From Pseudomonadota bacterium (GTDB taxonomy: Bacteria > Pseudomonadota > Alphaproteobacteria > Rhizobiales > Hyphomicrobiaceae): a DNA stretch of 64,000 nucleotides. Made by a program: the position numbers and the translations under genes. The notes under the pieces were generated by a model, which saw only the letters and a program-made list of their open reading frames with translations, did no database searches and was not told where the DNA came from. Each line of letters opens with the position of its first letter. Position 1 is the stretch's first letter. Positions 46,521 through 57,405 of the stretch are shown one piece after another. The stretch is taken from the NCBI GenBank assembly GCA_018242215.1, contig JAFECG010000023.1, positions 62,001 to 126,000 of the forward strand, written 5' to 3'.

Positions 46521-47879
46521 CTACTGCTCGGTCGCCTCTTCGACGGCCTTCAGGAGTTCGTCCCGGGTCACCTTCTTCTCGGTCGGCTTGGCTTCCTCGA
46601 TCACGAAGTCGATGACCTTGTCCTCGAAAATCGGAGCGCGAAGCTCGGCCAGTGCACCGGGCGTTTTCTCATAATACTCATAGACCTGCTTCTCCCGGCC
46701 GGGGTAGCGGCGCGCTTGTTCGACCAGCGCGCGGCGCAACTCGTCTTGAGAGACTTGCAGGTTGTTCTTGTCGCCGATCTCGCCGATCACGAGACCGAGG
46801 CGCACCCGACGCTCGGCAATCTGCCGATACTCGGCACGCGCCTCGTCCTCGGACTTGCCTTCGTCGGCGAACGTCTTGTTCGTGGCTTTGAGATTGTTCT
46901 CGAGCTGAGTCCATATATTGTTGAATTCGAAATCGACAAGGGAGGCCGGCAGCTCGAACCGGTGGGCTGCGTCGAGCGCGTCGAGGATTTCCCTCTTCAG
47001 CTTCTGGCGGGACGCCTGGTCGTACTCGCGCTTGATCTGCTCGGAGATGAAACCGCGCAGCTGCTCCATGCTTTCCGCACCGACGCCCTTGGCGAATTCT
47101 TCATCGACTGTCGGCGTCCGCGGCTTGGCCACGGCCGTCACCTTTACGTCGAAGTCCGCCGTTTTGCCGGCGAGCTCCTTTACGGGGTAGACCTCAGGGA
47201 AGGTCGCGCTAACGACCTTCTCGTCACCCGCCTTCATACCGGTGACGCCTTCCTCGAAGCCTGGAATAAATTGGTTCTTGCCGATCACAAGGCTCTGCCC
47301 CTCGGCCGAGCCGCCTTCGAAAGCTTCACCGGCGATCTTGCCGACGAAATTCATCGTCACAAGGTCGCCCTCGCCCGCCGCGCGTCCCTCTTCCGGGTCG
47401 TAAGCGGTGTTGCGCTCGGCGAGATTCGCCAGCGCCTTATCGATCGCAGCGTCATCGACTTCTGCGACGAGCTTCTCAAGCTTCAGTGACGTCAGGTCGG
47501 ACAGCGGGATCGGCGGCAGGACCTCGAATGACATATTGTACGCAAGATCGCCTTGGCCGCTGACGATCTTTTCGAACGTCTCCTCGTTGAAGTCGACGAG
47601 TTCGACTTTCGGCTGCTGTGCTGGGCGCTCATTGCGATCTTTGATGGCTTGGGCGCTCGTATCGTTGAGCGTCTGCTCCATCACTTCCTGCATCAGCGAC
47701 TTGCCATAGAGCTTCTTCAAGTGCGCCACCGGAACCTTGCCGCGTCGGAAGCCCTTGATCTGCACGCGGTCCTTGAGCTCATCGAGGCGGGACGTAAAGC
47801 GCTCCTTCAGCTCCGCCTGCCCGACGACGACCTGCAGCGTGCGCTTCAATCCTTCTCGTGCCGTTTCCGTGACTTGCAT
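46521..47879 (-). CDS. tig: trigger factor, ribosome-bound chaperone
   Basis: A 452-residue folding factor. The N-terminal ribosome-binding domain starts MQVTETAREGLKRTLQV and holds the docking loop GFRRGKVPVAHLKK (variant of GFRxGKxP). The peptidyl-prolyl isomerase domain is GDLVTMNFVGKIAGEAFEGG through IPGFEEGVTGMKAGDEK. The helical C-domain has repeated charged arms, ending in an acidic Glu-rich tail. ATG 47879 matches the family start; an ATG directly before it at 47882 is equally possible and AGGA lies upstream. The longer frame from 47933 is not family-like. Confidence 0.95.
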   Translation of the reverse strand: MQVTETAREGLKRTLQVVVGQAELKERFTSRLDELKDRVQIKGFRRGKVPVAHLKKLYGKSLMQEVMEQTLNDTSAQAIKDRNERPAQQPKVELVDFNEETFEKIVSGQGDLAYNMSFEVLPPIPLSDLTSLKLEKLVAEVDDAAIDKALANLAERNTAYDPEEGRAAGEGDLVTMNFVGKIAGEAFEGGSAEGQSLVIGKNQFIPGFEEGVTGMKAGDEKVVSATFPEVYPVKELAGKTADFDVKVTAVAKPRTPTVDEEFAKGVGAESMEQLRGFISEQIKREYDQASRQKLKREILDALDAAHRFELPASLVDFEFNNIWTQLENNLKATNKTFADEGKSEDEARAEYRQIAERRVRLGLVIGEIGDKNNLQVSQDELRRALVEQARRYPGREKQVYEYYEKTPGALAELRAPIFEDKVIDFVIEEAKPTEKKVTRDELLKAVEEATEQ

Positions 47880-48366
47880 CATCCGTGTCCTGATTGGAGG
47901 TCGGAGGGCGTCCTCAAACCCCCGCCGACCCAATTATCTAGGAAGCCGCCGACGGGTCGACAAAGCGCTGACGCCGCCAGTTGCCGCAACATTCGTGCGG
48001 ACAAGTCTTAGCCCTCACGATTATCGCTATGAATTTTCTACGTTTTTAAACTGCCGCACATCGCGGATCTTAACCACCCCCGGGAGAGGATGCCAGCATC
48101 TCGCGCTTGGAAGCCTATGGCGAGGCTTAAACAGCCTTTCAGGGAGATTGGCAATACGCTGTCGCAGCGCCGTCAAAAATGCCTGTCCTTACCATTTTGA
48201 GGGCTTCTACGCCGTCGAAGCTGTCTTTCAAATTCGGACGTCTGTGACATGCGATTTTTTTGCAAGTTATCGAAAGACTGCGGCCCATTTGTCGGGCAAC
48301 CTCACAGGACTATACTGAGTTCATCTTGTACTGTTAAAAGTGGATGCGGCTGATGGAGCGTCCAGA
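47880..48366. other. divergent region tig / formate dehydrogenase
   Basis: About 485 bp without a convincing gene. It should carry the tig promoter and the promoter and leader of the fdn operon. I searched by eye for FNR-type (TTGAT-N4-ATCAA) and sigma-54 elements and found none with good match. Confidence 0.5.
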
Positions 48367-51300
48367 ATGAACCTGACACGCAGAGGCTTCATAAAGCTCA
48401 CAGGCGCTAGCCTCGCCACCTCAAGCCTCAGCGCCATGGGATTTGGCGGTTGCGGCGAAGCCGTCGCGGAGCTGGTCCGGCCCTTCAAGCTGACTCATGC
48501 GAAGGAAACTCGGAACACTTGCACCTACTGCTCCGTCGCTTGCGGAATTCTCATCTACACGCTCGGTGACGGCGCATTAAATGCCACGTCCGATGTGATT
48601 CACATCGAAGGAGATCCCGACCATCCGGTGAACCGCGGGACACTCTGCCCCAAGGGGTCGGCGCTGCTCGACATCGTACATGCTCCGACGCGCCTCAAGG
48701 TTCCGAAGTACCGCGCGCCCGGCGCCACTGCGTTCAAGGAAGTCACTTGGGATTGGGCGCTCGATCGCATCGCGCGCCTGATGAAGGACGACCGCGATAA
48801 GAATTTCATCGCAAAGAACGCGGAGGGCACGACCGTCAACCGGTGGCTCTCAACCGGCATGCTCGCGGCGTCCGCATCATCGAGTGAAACAGCATATCTC
48901 ACTTGGAAGGTTGTCCGTTCATTCGGGATGCTGGTCTTCGACAATCAGGCGCGTGTCTGACACGGACCGACGGTGGCCAGTCTGGCTCCAACATTCGGTC
49001 GCGGCGCGATGACCAACACTTGGCAAGATATCAAAAATGCCGATGTGGTCGTGGTTATGGGCGGCAACGCCGCGGAAGCGCATCCGTGCGGTTTCAAATG
49101 GGTCGTCGAAGCCAAGATCGAGAACGGTGCGAAGCTCATCGTGGTCGATCCTCGCTTCACGCGCACGGCGTCGGTCGCCGATTATTACGTCCCGATCCGG
49201 CCGGGGACCGACATCGCCTTCCTTCTGGGCCTCATCCGATATCTGCTCGAAAAAGACCAGATTCAGCACGAGTACGTGCGCGCCTACAGCAATGCCGGTC
49301 TGATCGTCCAAGAGGGTTATGGTTTCGAGGACGGCCTGTTCAGCGGCTACGATCACGAAAAGGGCGACTACGACAAATCGAGTTGGACTTACGAACTCGA
49401 CGAGCAAGGGTTCGCGAAGGCCGACGATACGTGGCAGCATCCGCGCTGCGTCATGAACCTGCTCAAGACGCACGTCGCCCGCTACACGCCCGAAATGGTG
49501 TCGCGTATCTGCGGCACGCCGCAAGACAAGTACCTGCACGTGTGCGAGATGATCGCTGCGACAGCCGCGCCCGACAAGGCGATGACGAGCCTCTTCGCTC
49601 TCGGCTGGACGCAGCACTCGGTCGGATCTCAGAACATCCGGACGATGGCGATGGTGCAGCTCCTGCTTGGCAACATCGGCGTCGCGGGCGGCGGCATGAA
49701 TGCGCTGCGCGGCCACTCCAACATCCAGGGGCTGACAGACGTCGGGTTATTATCAAACCTCATTCCCGGCTACTTGACGCTGCCGAACGACCAGGAAAAA
49801 ACGTTCGACGATTACATGAAGACCCGGCAGTTCAAACCGCTGCGTCCGGGCCAGATGAGCTATTGGTCGAATTACCGGAAGTTCTTCGTCAGCTTCCAGA
49901 AGTCGATCTACGGTGACGCGGCGACTGCGGAAAACAACTGGAACTACGACTGGCTGCCGAAGCTCGACATTCCCCTCTACGACATCATCAAGGCCTTCGA
50001 GATGATGAACAAAGGAGAGATGAACGGGTACATCTGCCAGGGCTTCAACCCGCAGCAGGCATTTCCCGATCGCGGCAAGATCCGTCGCGGACTTTCCAAG
50101 CTCAAATTCCTCGTGACGATGGATCCCCTCGACACCGAGACGTCGCGCTTCTGGGAAAACTTCGGACCGCAAAATCCCGCCGATTCCGCGAACATTCAGA
50201 CGGAGGTCTTCCAGCTTCCGACGACCTGTTTCGCGGAAGAAAACGGATCATTGGTGAACTCGGCGCGCTGGCTGCAATGGCATTGGAAAGCCGCCGAGCC
50301 GCCCGGCATCGCGAAATCCGACATCTGGATCATGTCGGGAATCTTCCATCGAATGCGCGAACTTTATCGCAAGGAAGGCGGCGCATTCCCCGATCCGATC
50401 CTGAACCTCACGTGGAACTACACCAACCCGACGGATCCCAATCCGGAAGAGCTCGCGAAGGATATGAACGGGCGCGCACGGGTGGATCTCAAAGATGCGT
50501 CGAGCGCGGTATCGAAGAAAGCCGGCGAGCTCCTCGACGGCTTCGCGCAACTCCGCGATGACGGGACAACGGAATCGGGCTGCTGGATCTTCTCGGGATG
50601 TTATACCGAGAAGGGCAACCAGATGGCGCGGCGCGATGCAACCGACCCGCGCGAACAGGGCATCGCTCCGAACTGGGCTTGGGCGTGGCCAGCGAACCGG
50701 CGCATTCTTTATAATCGCGCGAGCGCCGACGTCGCCGGCAATCCGTGGAATCCCGCCAAACCACTCATCCAATGGAACGGCACGAAGTGGGTCGGTATCG
50801 ATGTTCCCGACTACGGACCGACCGTGAAGCCGTCTGACGGCGTTGGACCCTTCATCATGAACGCCGAGGGTGTCGGACGGTTGTTTGCTCTCGATCAGAT
50901 GGTGGAAGGACCATTCCCAGAGCACTACGAACCGCTCGAGTCGCCGACGATCAATGCGCTCCATCCGAAGGTGCAGTCCAATCCTGCGGTGCGCGTATTC
51001 CCCGATGATCGGGCTGATTTCGGCTCACCGGCAGAATTCCCATACGTTGCGACGACCTACCGGCTGACGGAGCACTTCCATTTCTGGACCAAGCACGCCC
51101 GTATCAATTCGATCCTGCAACCACAGGAGTTCATCGAGATCGGCGAAGCGCTGGCAAACGAAAAAGGAATCGCGCAGGGCAGTTGGGTCCGCGTAGCATC
51201 GAAGCGCGGCTTCATCGTCTGCAAGGCCTACGTGACGAAGAGAATTACGCCTCTGATGGTCGACGGCAAGGCGACGCACGTCATTGGCGTCCCGCTGCAT

Positions 51301-51438
51301 TGGGGCTTCACCGGTCAGGCAAGGAAGGGCTACGGCGCCAACACGCTGACGCCATCGGTCGGCGATGCCAACACCCAGACGCCGGAATACAAGGCGTTTC
51401 TGGTCAATATTGAAAGTGTCAACGGACCGTTGGTCTGA
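48367..51438 (+). CDS. fdnG: formate dehydrogenase-N alpha subunit, selenocysteine-containing
   Basis: The catalytic subunit of membrane-bound formate dehydrogenase, oxidising formate to CO2. It is 1023 residues when the TGA at 48958-48960 is read as selenocysteine (residue 198, near E. coli FdnG Sec196). Flanks [25 protein letters not shown] match the family active site, and a SECIS hairpin follows. A Tat signal ([11 protein letters not shown]) sends it to the periplasm. CTYCSVACG and TLCPKG bind a [4Fe-4S] cluster; the rest binds molybdo- or tungsto-bis-MGD. ATG 48367 has GGAG 8 nt upstream. Standard gene callers would split it at the TGA into 48340-48960 and 48973-51438. First gene of fdnGHI-fdhE; expression depends on selA, selB, selC and selD. 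Confidence 0.95.
48958..49000 (+). promoter_or_regulatory. UGA selenocysteine codon and bacterial SECIS hairpin
   Basis: After TGA at 48958-48960, GACCGA (48965-48970) pairs with TCGGTC (48995-49000). Above it GG, a bulged T at 48974 and GGCC pair with GGC-T-CC around the apical AGTCT. Counting from the TGA, the bulged U and the apical GU fall at the same positions as in the E. coli fdhF SECIS that SelB recognises. Confidence 0.9.
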
Positions 51439-51449
51439 CGGAGAAGCCG

Positions 51450-52397
51450 ATGTCAAACCTCCAGTCGCAAGACTACATCCGGATCTCGGCGACCACGACG
51501 ACACCTCCGTCCGCTCGCAGCTGGGAAGACCAGGTTGCGAAGCTTATCGACGTGACGCGTTGCATCGGCTGCAAGGCTTGCCAAGCCGCGTGCATGGAGT
51601 GGAACGACCTCAGAGACGAGGTCGGTTACTTCGAGGGTACTTACGACAACCCGCTCGACCTCGATCCGCACACGTGGACGCTGATGAGGTTCACGGAATA
51701 CGTCGACGATAAAGGCGACCTCGAGTGGCTGATCCGAAAGGACGGCTGCATGCATTGCGAGGATCCGGGGTGCCTCAAGGCCTGCCCGGCCCCCGGCGCG
51801 ATCGTGCAATACGCCAACGGCATCGTCGACTTCATAAGCCAGAACTGCATCGGCTGCGGCTACTGTGTGAAGGGCTGTCCGTTTAATATTCCGCGGATCA
51901 GCCAGGTCGATCACAAGTCCTACAAGTGCACGCTCTGCTCCGACCGCGTCGCGGTCGGGCTCGAGCCTGCGTGCGTGAAAGCGTGCCCTACAGGCGCGAT
52001 CATGTTCGGTTCGAAAAAGGACATGACCCATTGGGCGGGCGAGCGGATCGTCGATCTCAAGTCGCGCGGCTTCGAGAACGCCGGTCTTTACGATCCGCCG
52101 GGCGTCGACGGCACGCACGTGATGTACGTTCTGCATCATGCCGATAAGCCGGAGATCTATGCGGGATTGCCACAGCATCCGAAGATCAGCGCTACCGTAG
52201 AATTTTGGAAGGGCCTGATCAAACCCGTGGCACTTGCTGGAATTGCTGCCGCCGCGATTTCCGGCTTCCTGCACTGGGTGATCGCCGGGCCGAATGTGGT
52301 GCAGCCGGAAGACGAGCAAGCTGCGGAAGACGTTCTCAAGGCTAACGACTTCCCGGAAACCGGCGATCGCGGTCATCAAACGGAGCATCCGACATGA
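51450..52397 (+). CDS. fdnH: formate dehydrogenase beta subunit, four-cluster ferredoxin
   Basis: A 315-residue electron-transfer subunit. Four [4Fe-4S] motifs are seen: [11 protein letters not shown] (about 33-43), [24 protein letters not shown], and [21 protein letters not shown] single C-terminal helix near residues 255-275 ([20 protein letters not shown]) anchors it in the membrane. It passes electrons from the alpha subunit to the cytochrome b subunit. It starts 11 bp after the alpha stop and overlaps the gamma gene by 4 nt. Confidence 0.95.
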   Translation: MSNLQSQDYIRISATTTTPPSARSWEDQVAKLIDVTRCIGCKACQAACMEWNDLRDEVGYFEGTYDNPLDLDPHTWTLMRFTEYVDDKGDLEWLIRKDGCMHCEDPGCLKACPAPGAIVQYANGIVDFISQNCIGCGYCVKGCPFNIPRISQVDHKSYKCTLCSDRVAVGLEPACVKACPTGAIMFGSKKDMTHWAGERIVDLKSRGFENAGLYDPPGVDGTHVMYVLHHADKPEIYAGLPQHPKISATVEFWKGLIKPVALAGIAAAAISGFLHWVIAGPNVVQPEDEQAAEDVLKANDFPETGDRGHQTEHPT

Positions 52398-53059
52398 CGC
52401 GCCCTTATGGAACTTTGACGCGCAACAGCACGGTGACCCGCCTCAACCATTGGCTGACCGCCGGCTGCTTCGTGCTGCTGATGCTGTCGGGCCTTTCCAT
52501 GTTCGATCCTTTGCTGTTCTGGCTTTCGAGTCTTTTCGGCGGCGGAGAGTCAGCGCGTGCCGTGCATCCATGGATCGGTGTCGTCCTGCTCATCAGCTAC
52601 GCCGGCCTGATCATTCAATTCTGGCGCGACAATCTCTGGACGAAGGATGATACCGCCTGGACGATGGCGATCGACAAGGTTCTCGAGAACAAGGAAGAAG
52701 GCGTGCCGGAAGTCGCACGCTTCAACGCGGGGCAGAAATTCGTCTTCTGGTCGATGGCGTTGCTCGTGCCAGTGCTGTTTTTCACCGGTCTGGTGATCTG
52801 GGAATATTATTTCGGCACGTATACGTCGATCCCGACGCAACGGGCGGCGCTTCTCATTCATTCGCTGGCGGCCATCGCAGCGATTATCATCTGGATTGTT
52901 CACGTCTATGCCGCGATTTGGGTGCGCGGCTCGATGCGAGCCATGACCCAGGGATGGGTGACGCCGGGATGGGCGTGGCGACACCATCGCAAATGGTTCC
53001 GTTCGTTGGCGACGACCGGCTCGACGGGTCCGCGGCCCAACGCGACGCCGCGAAAGTAA
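52394..53059 (+). CDS. fdnI: formate dehydrogenase gamma subunit, cytochrome b556
   Basis: A 221-residue membrane cytochrome with four helices and heme-ligand histidines, including [34 protein letters not shown] and [21 protein letters not shown]. It transfers electrons to the quinone pool. The C-terminal [18 protein letters not shown] segment is typical. The ATGA overlap with fdnH indicates coupled translation. Confidence 0.93.
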   Translation: MTRPYGTLTRNSTVTRLNHWLTAGCFVLLMLSGLSMFDPLLFWLSSLFGGGESARAVHPWIGVVLLISYAGLIIQFWRDNLWTKDDTAWTMAIDKVLENKEEGVPEVARFNAGQKFVFWSMALLVPVLFFTGLVIWEYYFGTYTSIPTQRAALLIHSLAAIAAIIIWIVHVYAAIWVRGSMRAMTQGWVTPGWAWRHHRKWFRSLATTGSTGPRPNATPRK

Positions 53060-53070
53060 AGGATTAGTTC

Positions 53071-54000
53071 GTGAGACAAGGTGGTGCACCGCCGACCGGC
53101 AAATGGATCGGCAGTCCGCTTGGCGGCGTAACGGCTCCCGACCCGCTCATTCTGCCTGATCCTGCGAAGCGGTTTTCCGCAACGGCCAGCCGCCTGAAGG
53201 GGCTGGCGAGTGGGCATCCGATGGCTCAGTGGCTCACTTTCATGGCTCAGCTCTCCGAGGCTCAGCACGCCGCTGCAACGGCCGTGGCCGCGATGCCCGC
53301 GATCGAACAATCTCTCGTCGACCATTGCGTCGCGGCACGTGTTCCTCCGTTTGCAGCTGACGGACATCATCGGCATTCGGCATGGCGCGACGTCTTGGCA
53401 AGCTTGCTCGATAGATTGGATCGCGCGGCTCTTCCTGTCGCCGCAGCTGCCGTCATCGCCGACGTGCGGGACCATTCGATCGACGACCTCGAAAATCTGG
53501 CAGACGGCTTTCTGCGGGGTTCGCTGAGCGGCGAAGACATCGGCCCGGCCCTCTACGTTGCGGCGGCGCTGCAGGTCTACTTTACCCAGCTCGCCGCCAG
53601 TCTTGAGGGCTCCGGCTTGCGTCTTCTTCCTCAGCGCGGGCTATGCCCCTGCTGCGGCTCAACGCCCGTTTCGGCATTGATCACGGCGTCGGGACAGACT
53701 CCCGGCACACGCTATCTCTATTGCTCGCTGTGCTCGACGGCGTGGAACCACGTACGCGTGACGTGCATCACATGCGAAAACTCGCGAACGCTGTCGCTCA
53801 AAGGAATCGACGGCGACTCCGGCGCCGTCAAGGCTGAAACCTGCGACGACTGCCTGACCTATGCAAAGATGCTCTATCAAGCGAAAGACACGAAGGTCGA
53901 TCCGTTTGCGGATGACCTAGCCTCGCTCGGGCTCGACATTCTGGTGTCGGAAGCCGGGTGGGCGCGCCATGCGCCCAATCCGTTATTGCTGGCCGGATAA
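53071..54000 (+). CDS. fdhE: FdhE, formate dehydrogenase accessory protein
   Basis: A 309-residue cytoplasmic maturation factor that interacts with the alpha subunit before Tat export. Its C-terminal half has rubredoxin-like metal-binding pairs: GLCPCCGSTPVSA, YCSLCSTAWN, CITCENS and CDDCLTYAK. The GTG start at 53071 has AAGGA 7 nt upstream. It follows fdnI by 11 bp in the same operon, and its stop nearly meets the convergent permease stop (2 bp). Confidence 0.92.
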   Translation: MRQGGAPPTGKWIGSPLGGVTAPDPLILPDPAKRFSATASRLKGLASGHPMAQWLTFMAQLSEAQHAAATAVAAMPAIEQSLVDHCVAARVPPFAADGHHRHSAWRDVLASLLDRLDRAALPVAAAAVIADVRDHSIDDLENLADGFLRGSLSGEDIGPALYVAAALQVYFTQLAASLEGSGLRLLPQRGLCPCCGSTPVSALITASGQTPGTRYLYCSLCSTAWNHVRVTCITCENSRTLSLKGIDGDSGAVKAETCDDCLTYAKMLYQAKDTKVDPFADDLASLGLDILVSEAGWARHAPNPLLLAG

Positions 54001-54002
54001 GC

Positions 54003-55067
54003 TCAGAACTTCAGGCCGACGGCCAGCAGACCACCGGCAATTCCGAAGATCACGACTCCCGCCGCGACGAACAGCAACGTTTGGAGGCGAAACGATCCAC
54101 CGACCATTGCCAGCGACGGCAAGCTCACCGGCGGAAGCGTCATCAGCAAAGCACCCGCCGGGCCGACGCCCATGCCCAGCGCCAGCATTGCCTGAATGAT
54201 CGGGACTTCGCCGGCTGTCGGAATGACAAACAGCATGCCAGCCACCGCAAACGCGATGATCCACCAAATCTCGTTGCCGATGGCAGGACCGATTTCTGGA
54301 AACAGCCAAGCGCGCGTCGCACCGAGAAGCAATACGAGCACAATGTATTCGGGGACGAGACGTATAGACATGCGCGCGAAGATCTCGATCCAGCGAACAA
54401 ACGCCGATGCGCCCAATCCCTCTCCCCCCTGTTTCGCCGTCAGCTCCGCAATTTGCGCTTCGGCTGCCGTGGCTTCTTTCGGTGTCACCATGAGGTTCAC
54501 GAGATAGCCGAGACCGAAGACCATCAAAATGCCCAGCACAACGCGGAGGCCCACCCAGTTCCAGCCGAGCACGAAGCCCATGAAAACCAGCGTCGCCGGA
54601 TTGAGAACTGTGTTGCCAAGCCAGAACGCGATTGCAGCTCCGGGCGACGCCTGCCGCGCCCGGAGGCCCACAATGACAGGCGCAGCGCAGCAGGTGCACA
54701 TCATGCTCGGAACGGAGAGGATGCCCGCTGTGGCAACTGCGCCAAATCCCGTTCTTCCTAATAGGCGTGCGATCCAATCTGCGGGAAGAAGAGCCTGGAT
54801 AGCGGATCCTACCAGAAGGCCCAGAACCATCGCCTGCCAGATCGCTTTCCCGTAGATGAGAGCGTAATTCAGAGCCGCCTCCCACGATGGCGCAGGCGGT
54901 GTCGCCGCTGTTCCCATCAGTATGGAATTGCCGATCGAATGATGGGCGGCGGCGAGAAAAGCTTTATTGTAGTAGGGGAACCATTTCACATAGAAGAGGC
55001 CGATGATCACGACGGCGAGGAATACCGTCCACCTCAAAGTCAAATCGGCTTGGCGAGTGGCATACAT
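54003..55067 (-). CDS. ArsP/YraQ-type permease (PF03773-like), candidate selenium-related transporter
   Basis: A 354-residue membrane protein with about eight to ten helices. The motif SVPSMMCTCCAAPVIVGLRARQASPGAAIAFWLGN contains a Cys-x-Cys-Cys group in a helix. A second half-repeat has IPTAGEVPIIQAML. This is the pattern of the DUF318/ArsP permease family, some members of which export organoarsenicals while most are uncharacterised. It lies between fdhE and selD and diverges from selD with 149 bp between starts. A role in selenium or other oxyanion handling is inferred from this position only. Confidence 0.8.
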   Translation of the reverse strand: MYATRQADLTLRWTVFLAVVIIGLFYVKWFPYYNKAFLAAAHHSIGNSILMGTAATPPAPSWEAALNYALIYGKAIWQAMVLGLLVGSAIQALLPADWIARLLGRTGFGAVATAGILSVPSMMCTCCAAPVIVGLRARQASPGAAIAFWLGNTVLNPATLVFMGFVLGWNWVGLRVVLGILMVFGLGYLVNLMVTPKEATAAEAQIAELTAKQGGEGLGASAFVRWIEIFARMSIRLVPEYIVLVLLLGATRAWLFPEIGPAIGNEIWWIIAFAVAGMLFVIPTAGEVPIIQAMLALGMGVGPAGALLMTLPPVSLPSLAMVGGSFRLQTLLFVAAGVVIFGIAGGLLAVGLKF

Positions 55068-55216
55068 CGGATTCTCCGACAGCTCCGGCAGCTTAAATCT
55101 TGCGGTGGTGTTCTACCCGATGTCCACCTATATCCTCGTATGAGGTCCGGACATTTCGCGCGATACTCGGCCGCCGCTTCTTTTATGAACCACCACAGCA
55201 GAACAAGGCATGCAAC

Positions 55217-56263
55217 ATGTCTGGCATGACGCTTCGCTTGACGGACCTTGCGCATGGCGGCGGCTGCGGCTGCAAGCTGGCGCCATCGGTGCTTCAGGAG
55301 CTTCTCTCAAAGCAGTCTGCCGCCGGTCCATTCTCCCAGCTTCTCGTCGGTACGGAGACAGGTGACGATGCCGCCGTATGGCAGATTGATGACAACCAAT
55401 GCATCATCGCCACGACGGATTTTTTCATGCCGATGGTCGACGACCCGCGCGATTTCGGTCGCATTGCGGCGGCAAATGCCATCTCCGACGTCTATGCGAT
55501 GGGCGGCAGACCCGTCATGGCACTCGCGATCCTCGGCATGCCGCTCGGCAAGCTGCCTGTCGAGGCTGTACGCGCCATTCTCGAGGGCGGTGCCTCCGTT
55601 TGTGCGGAGGCCGGCATTCCCGTCGCCGGAGGACATTCAATCGATTCCCCTGAACCGATCTATGGTCTCGCCGTCATCGGGCTGGCGAAGCCTCAGAATG
55701 TCCGCCGCAATTCTGGCGCGAAACCCGGAGACGCGCTCATCCTGACCAAAGCCATTGGCGTCGGTATCTATTCGGCGGCGTTCAAGAAGCGAGCGCTACC
55801 GGACGACGCCTACGAAGAACTGATGACCACGACGACGCTGCTCAACCGTATCGGGCAGACGCTCGGCGAAAATAGTGAGGTGCACGCGATCACGGATGTG
55901 ACCGGTTTCGGCATCCTTGGGCACGCGCTCGAGGTGGCGCGCGGCAGTGGCGTCGGCATCGAAATCGAATTCGACAAGATTCCGTTTCTCGCGCGCACAA
56001 AAGCGCTGGCGGAGAGTGGATTCGTTACCGGTGCGTCGGGGCGCAACTGGATGAGCTATGGCCACGATGTCGTTCTGCCGGACGACTTCCCGGAATGGCA
56101 GAAGGCGCTCCTGACCGACCCGCAGACCTCTGGAGGACTTCTGGTTGCGTGCGGAGCGGATCAAGCCGACGACATTCTCAGTCAGATTGAAGGCGCTGGC
56201 TATCCGATGGCGCGGATCATCGGGTCGATTGCGTCCGGCGCGCCCCAGGTTCGCATTCTCTAG
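55217..56263 (+). CDS. selD: selenide, water dikinase (selenophosphate synthase)
   Basis: A 348-residue enzyme making selenophosphate from selenide and ATP for Sec-tRNA formation. The catalytic segment [13 protein letters not shown] has Cys (not Sec) and the essential Lys. Later pieces are GDDAAVW, FTxF-like [32 protein letters not shown], and [18 protein letters not shown] 55217 has AAGG 8 nt upstream and the product starts [14 protein letters not shown]; the frame from 55100 adds 39 non-family residues. No other gene follows closely on the plus strand. Confidence 0.95.
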   Translation: MSGMTLRLTDLAHGGGCGCKLAPSVLQELLSKQSAAGPFSQLLVGTETGDDAAVWQIDDNQCIIATTDFFMPMVDDPRDFGRIAAANAISDVYAMGGRPVMALAILGMPLGKLPVEAVRAILEGGASVCAEAGIPVAGGHSIDSPEPIYGLAVIGLAKPQNVRRNSGAKPGDALILTKAIGVGIYSAAFKKRALPDDAYEELMTTTTLLNRIGQTLGENSEVHAITDVTGFGILGHALEVARGSGVGIEIEFDKIPFLARTKALAESGFVTGASGRNWMSYGHDVVLPDDFPEWQKALLTDPQTSGGLLVACGADQADDILSQIEGAGYPMARIIGSIASGAPQVRIL

Positions 56264-56589
56264 GGTAAGCGACCAACGCTTCTTCGCGAGCGATGGCGGA
56301 TGGTTGAAACTCTTGCCAAGATGGCCAGAAGACTGCCATTCGATAGCATGAGCAAGTGCTTCCTATCGACGATTCGAGCCAAATGTGGCCGACCCGGACT
56401 CGAGAGCACAATTTTCGATCACGCCTTGGGGATTTTCGGTTAAGCCGAAGCCGGCCGTGCGAACTCCGCTCATGATCGTCATTCACGACCGTCGCGCGTT
56501 CCAACCATAAGTGTTCAGGAAGCGGTCGAGCGCTGGTGATCGGATAGCAACATGGGCGCCAGTATGTACGAGAAGCAGATGGCAACAGC
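56264..56589. other. convergent intergenic region selD / anti-sigma gene
   Basis: About 325 bp between two 3' ends. No coding frame, terminator with T-tract or clear repeat is evident by eye. Confidence 0.5.
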
Positions 56590-57405
56590 TTAGTTCTCGC
56601 CTGCGGCTTCCCGCCAGCGCGTTACAAATTCATTCAGTTCGTTTTCGGCCAGGTCCGACACAACGGCATAGTCGAAATCGCGACCATGCCACCGGATGAC
56701 GGAATATCCGTCTTTCGTAGCTGCGAGAGCCGGTTCGGTCGTCGATTTTTGCTCAGCATGGGGAACCGCGACGACGCTAATGACATGCGCGCGGCGACGA
56801 TAAACGAGAACGGGAACCGGCTTTCCGTCAAGAACTTCGACGCGCCCACCCGCGAGCGGAAATCCGTCGCTGGCAAGATCTACGACTTGTGGCGATAGCG
56901 CAAGCTTGCTGTCGAACCAGGGCTTCACTGTATGCCGGTCGCTCGACGCGACGTCGAAGGGCGCTGCCGAGAGCAGCGCGCGCTGGTGGTCGGCGACAAT
57001 TGCCGCGATCTCGTTCGCTGCTGGGCTCGGGCGCAGAAATCCATACATCCCGCCCGCTGTCACGGCTGCGGCCAGAACAGCTGCAGCAGCCATCTGCTGC
57101 CAATCTTTCCACCGACGCTCGCGACTCGGGAGCTGCACTACGGTCCCCGGCGGCTTATCGTTCATATCTTGGGCAATCGCCGCGACGCGATTGCGAAAAT
57201 CTTCCGACGTCCGCTCGACTTTCAAATGCGAGGACAGTGTCTTTCGCAATTGCATGAGCCGATCATGCTCTACGCGGAGGGCCGGATCGTCCGCCAAGCG
57301 CCGCTCGATATCCAATACGGATGCTGCATCGAGCTCGTCATCGAGATATGCATTGAGGAGCATTAGAGATTCTTCGCGCGACGACCGCGACGAGGGAGAG
57401 TTCAT
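56590..57405 (-). CDS. anti-sigma factor for the adjacent ECF sigma factor
   Basis: A 271-residue protein. A cytoplasmic N-terminal helical domain (LLNAYLDDELDAASVLDIERRLADDPAL) resembles the anti-sigma domain but has no HxxxCxxC zinc motif. One helix lies near 106-125 (MAAAAVLAAAVTAGGMYGFL). The periplasmic C-domain is unassigned. Its ATG overlaps the sigma factor stop by 4 nt, so it is coupled and most likely sequesters that sigma factor at the membrane. Confidence 0.85.
   Translation of the reverse strand: MNSPSSRSSREESLMLLNAYLDDELDAASVLDIERRLADDPALRVEHDRLMQLRKTLSSHLKVERTSEDFRNRVAAIAQDMNDKPPGTVVQLPSRERRWKDWQQMAAAAVLAAAVTAGGMYGFLRPSPAANEIAAIVADHQRALLSAAPFDVASSDRHTVKPWFDSKLALSPQVVDLASDGFPLAGGRVEVLDGKPVPVLVYRRRAHVISVVAVPHAEQKSTTEPALAATKDGYSVIRWHGRDFDYAVVSDLAENELNEFVTRWREAAGEN

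Noticed and set aside
48340-48960. Separate short formate dehydrogenase N-terminal gene, or a pseudogene interrupted by a stop
   Set aside because: The TGA aligns with the Sec position of FdnG, the frame continues in register, a SECIS follows, and selA/B/C/D are present.
53983-54885. 300-residue minus-strand frame overlapping the permease in another frame
   Set aside because: Low-complexity Arg/Ser/Gly composition; the permease frame explains the region.
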